A stretch of 64,000 bases of DNA from Kocuria tytonis. Its GTDB lineage: Bacteria > Actinomycetota > Actinomycetes > Actinomycetales > Micrococcaceae. This document shows, in pieces, positions 63,981-64,000 of this stretch. Position 1 is the first letter of the stretch. The number at the start of each line of letters is the position of its first letter. The DNA lies in NCBI RefSeq assembly GCF_003226895.2, contig NZ_PNJG02000002.1, forward strand, positions 682,001 to 746,000. The letters are read 5' to 3'. Under the pieces are notes generated by a model, which worked only from the letters and a program-made list of their open reading frames with translations, was not told the DNA's origin and did no database searches. Made by a program: the position numbers and the translations under genes.

Positions 63981-64000
63981 GAGTTGCCAGGCCGGACAGC
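63981..64000 (+). ncRNA. rnpB: probable 5' end of RNase P RNA (partial)
   Basis: The last 20 bases, GAGTTGCCAGGCCGGACAGC, look like the 5' P1-P2 region of bacterial type A RNase P RNA (compare GAAGCTGACCAGACAGTCGC in E. coli): a purine-rich start, a CCAG step and the GACAG(T)C segment. A well-formed promoter ends just upstream. The gene runs off the window, so the call rests on this short match and on context. Confidence 0.5.

Overview
The window is GC-rich DNA with dense, often overlapping genes, frequent GTG starts and strong G/C preference at third codon positions. Gene families and protein resemblance point to a high-GC actinobacterium of the Micrococcaceae, probably Kocuria or a close relative; this is an inference from sequence character, not a database match. 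Nothing looks like a prophage, plasmid, CRISPR array, IS element or tRNA. The only compositionally foreign stretch is about 22.1-23.4 kb, visibly AT-rich and carrying one unrecognised membrane protein.

Layout. 0-2.1 kb: start of a partial membrane protein, an alpha/beta hydrolase broken by a frameshift, and purU. 2.6-9.5 kb: purine catabolism, with xdhABC (+) meeting guanine deaminase and a xanthine/uracil-type permease (-). 9.8-13.0 kb: a CUT1-type ABC importer without its ATPase. 13.0-14.4 kb: small conserved genes. 14.5-20.0 kb: two divergent operons (2-oxo-acid decarboxylase plus Na+/solute symporter; guanidinobutyrase/agmatinase plus aminotransferase) that together resemble the arginine transaminase route. 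20.2-22.1 kb: MarR regulator, RutE-like nitroreductase, LysE/ArgO exporter. 22.2-24.7 kb: the AT-rich membrane gene overlapping a prenyl-synthase-like protein that has lost its catalytic motifs. 24.9-29.5 kb: branched-chain 2-oxoacid dehydrogenase E1a-E1b-E2 with a divergent Lrp regulator. 29.6-34.8 kb: an SDR-TspO fusion, a CPBP protease, and a TetR/YhgE divergent pair. 35.0-41.5 kb: 5-oxoprolinase (pxpA, fused pxpBC) with a biotin carboxylase-BCCP, a GntR regulator and an NRAMP-like transporter, tied together by three copies of one palindromic operator. 41.7-44.3 kb: LLM monooxygenase, FMN reductase, MarR. 44.3-51.5 kb: GNAT, YdeI-like protein, serine hydrolase, asparagine permease, MFS, thioesterase, SMP-30. 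51.7-57.1 kb: a complete dipeptide/oligopeptide ABC importer. 57.5-63.8 kb: a TetR regulator and a fatty-acid beta-oxidation operon sharing an operator. The right edge holds two tandem promoters and what looks like the 5' end of RNase P RNA.

Taken together this is nutrient-scavenging and catabolic DNA: purines, arginine/guanidino compounds, branched-chain amino acids, 5-oxoproline, peptides and fatty acids, each with its own transporter and/or local regulator. The least explained items are the AT-rich membrane gene coupled to a catalytically dead prenyl-synthase homologue, the SDR-TspO fusion, and a structured transcript upstream of rnpB. Reading-frame problems at the alpha/beta hydrolase and at the purU start could be real mutations or base errors.
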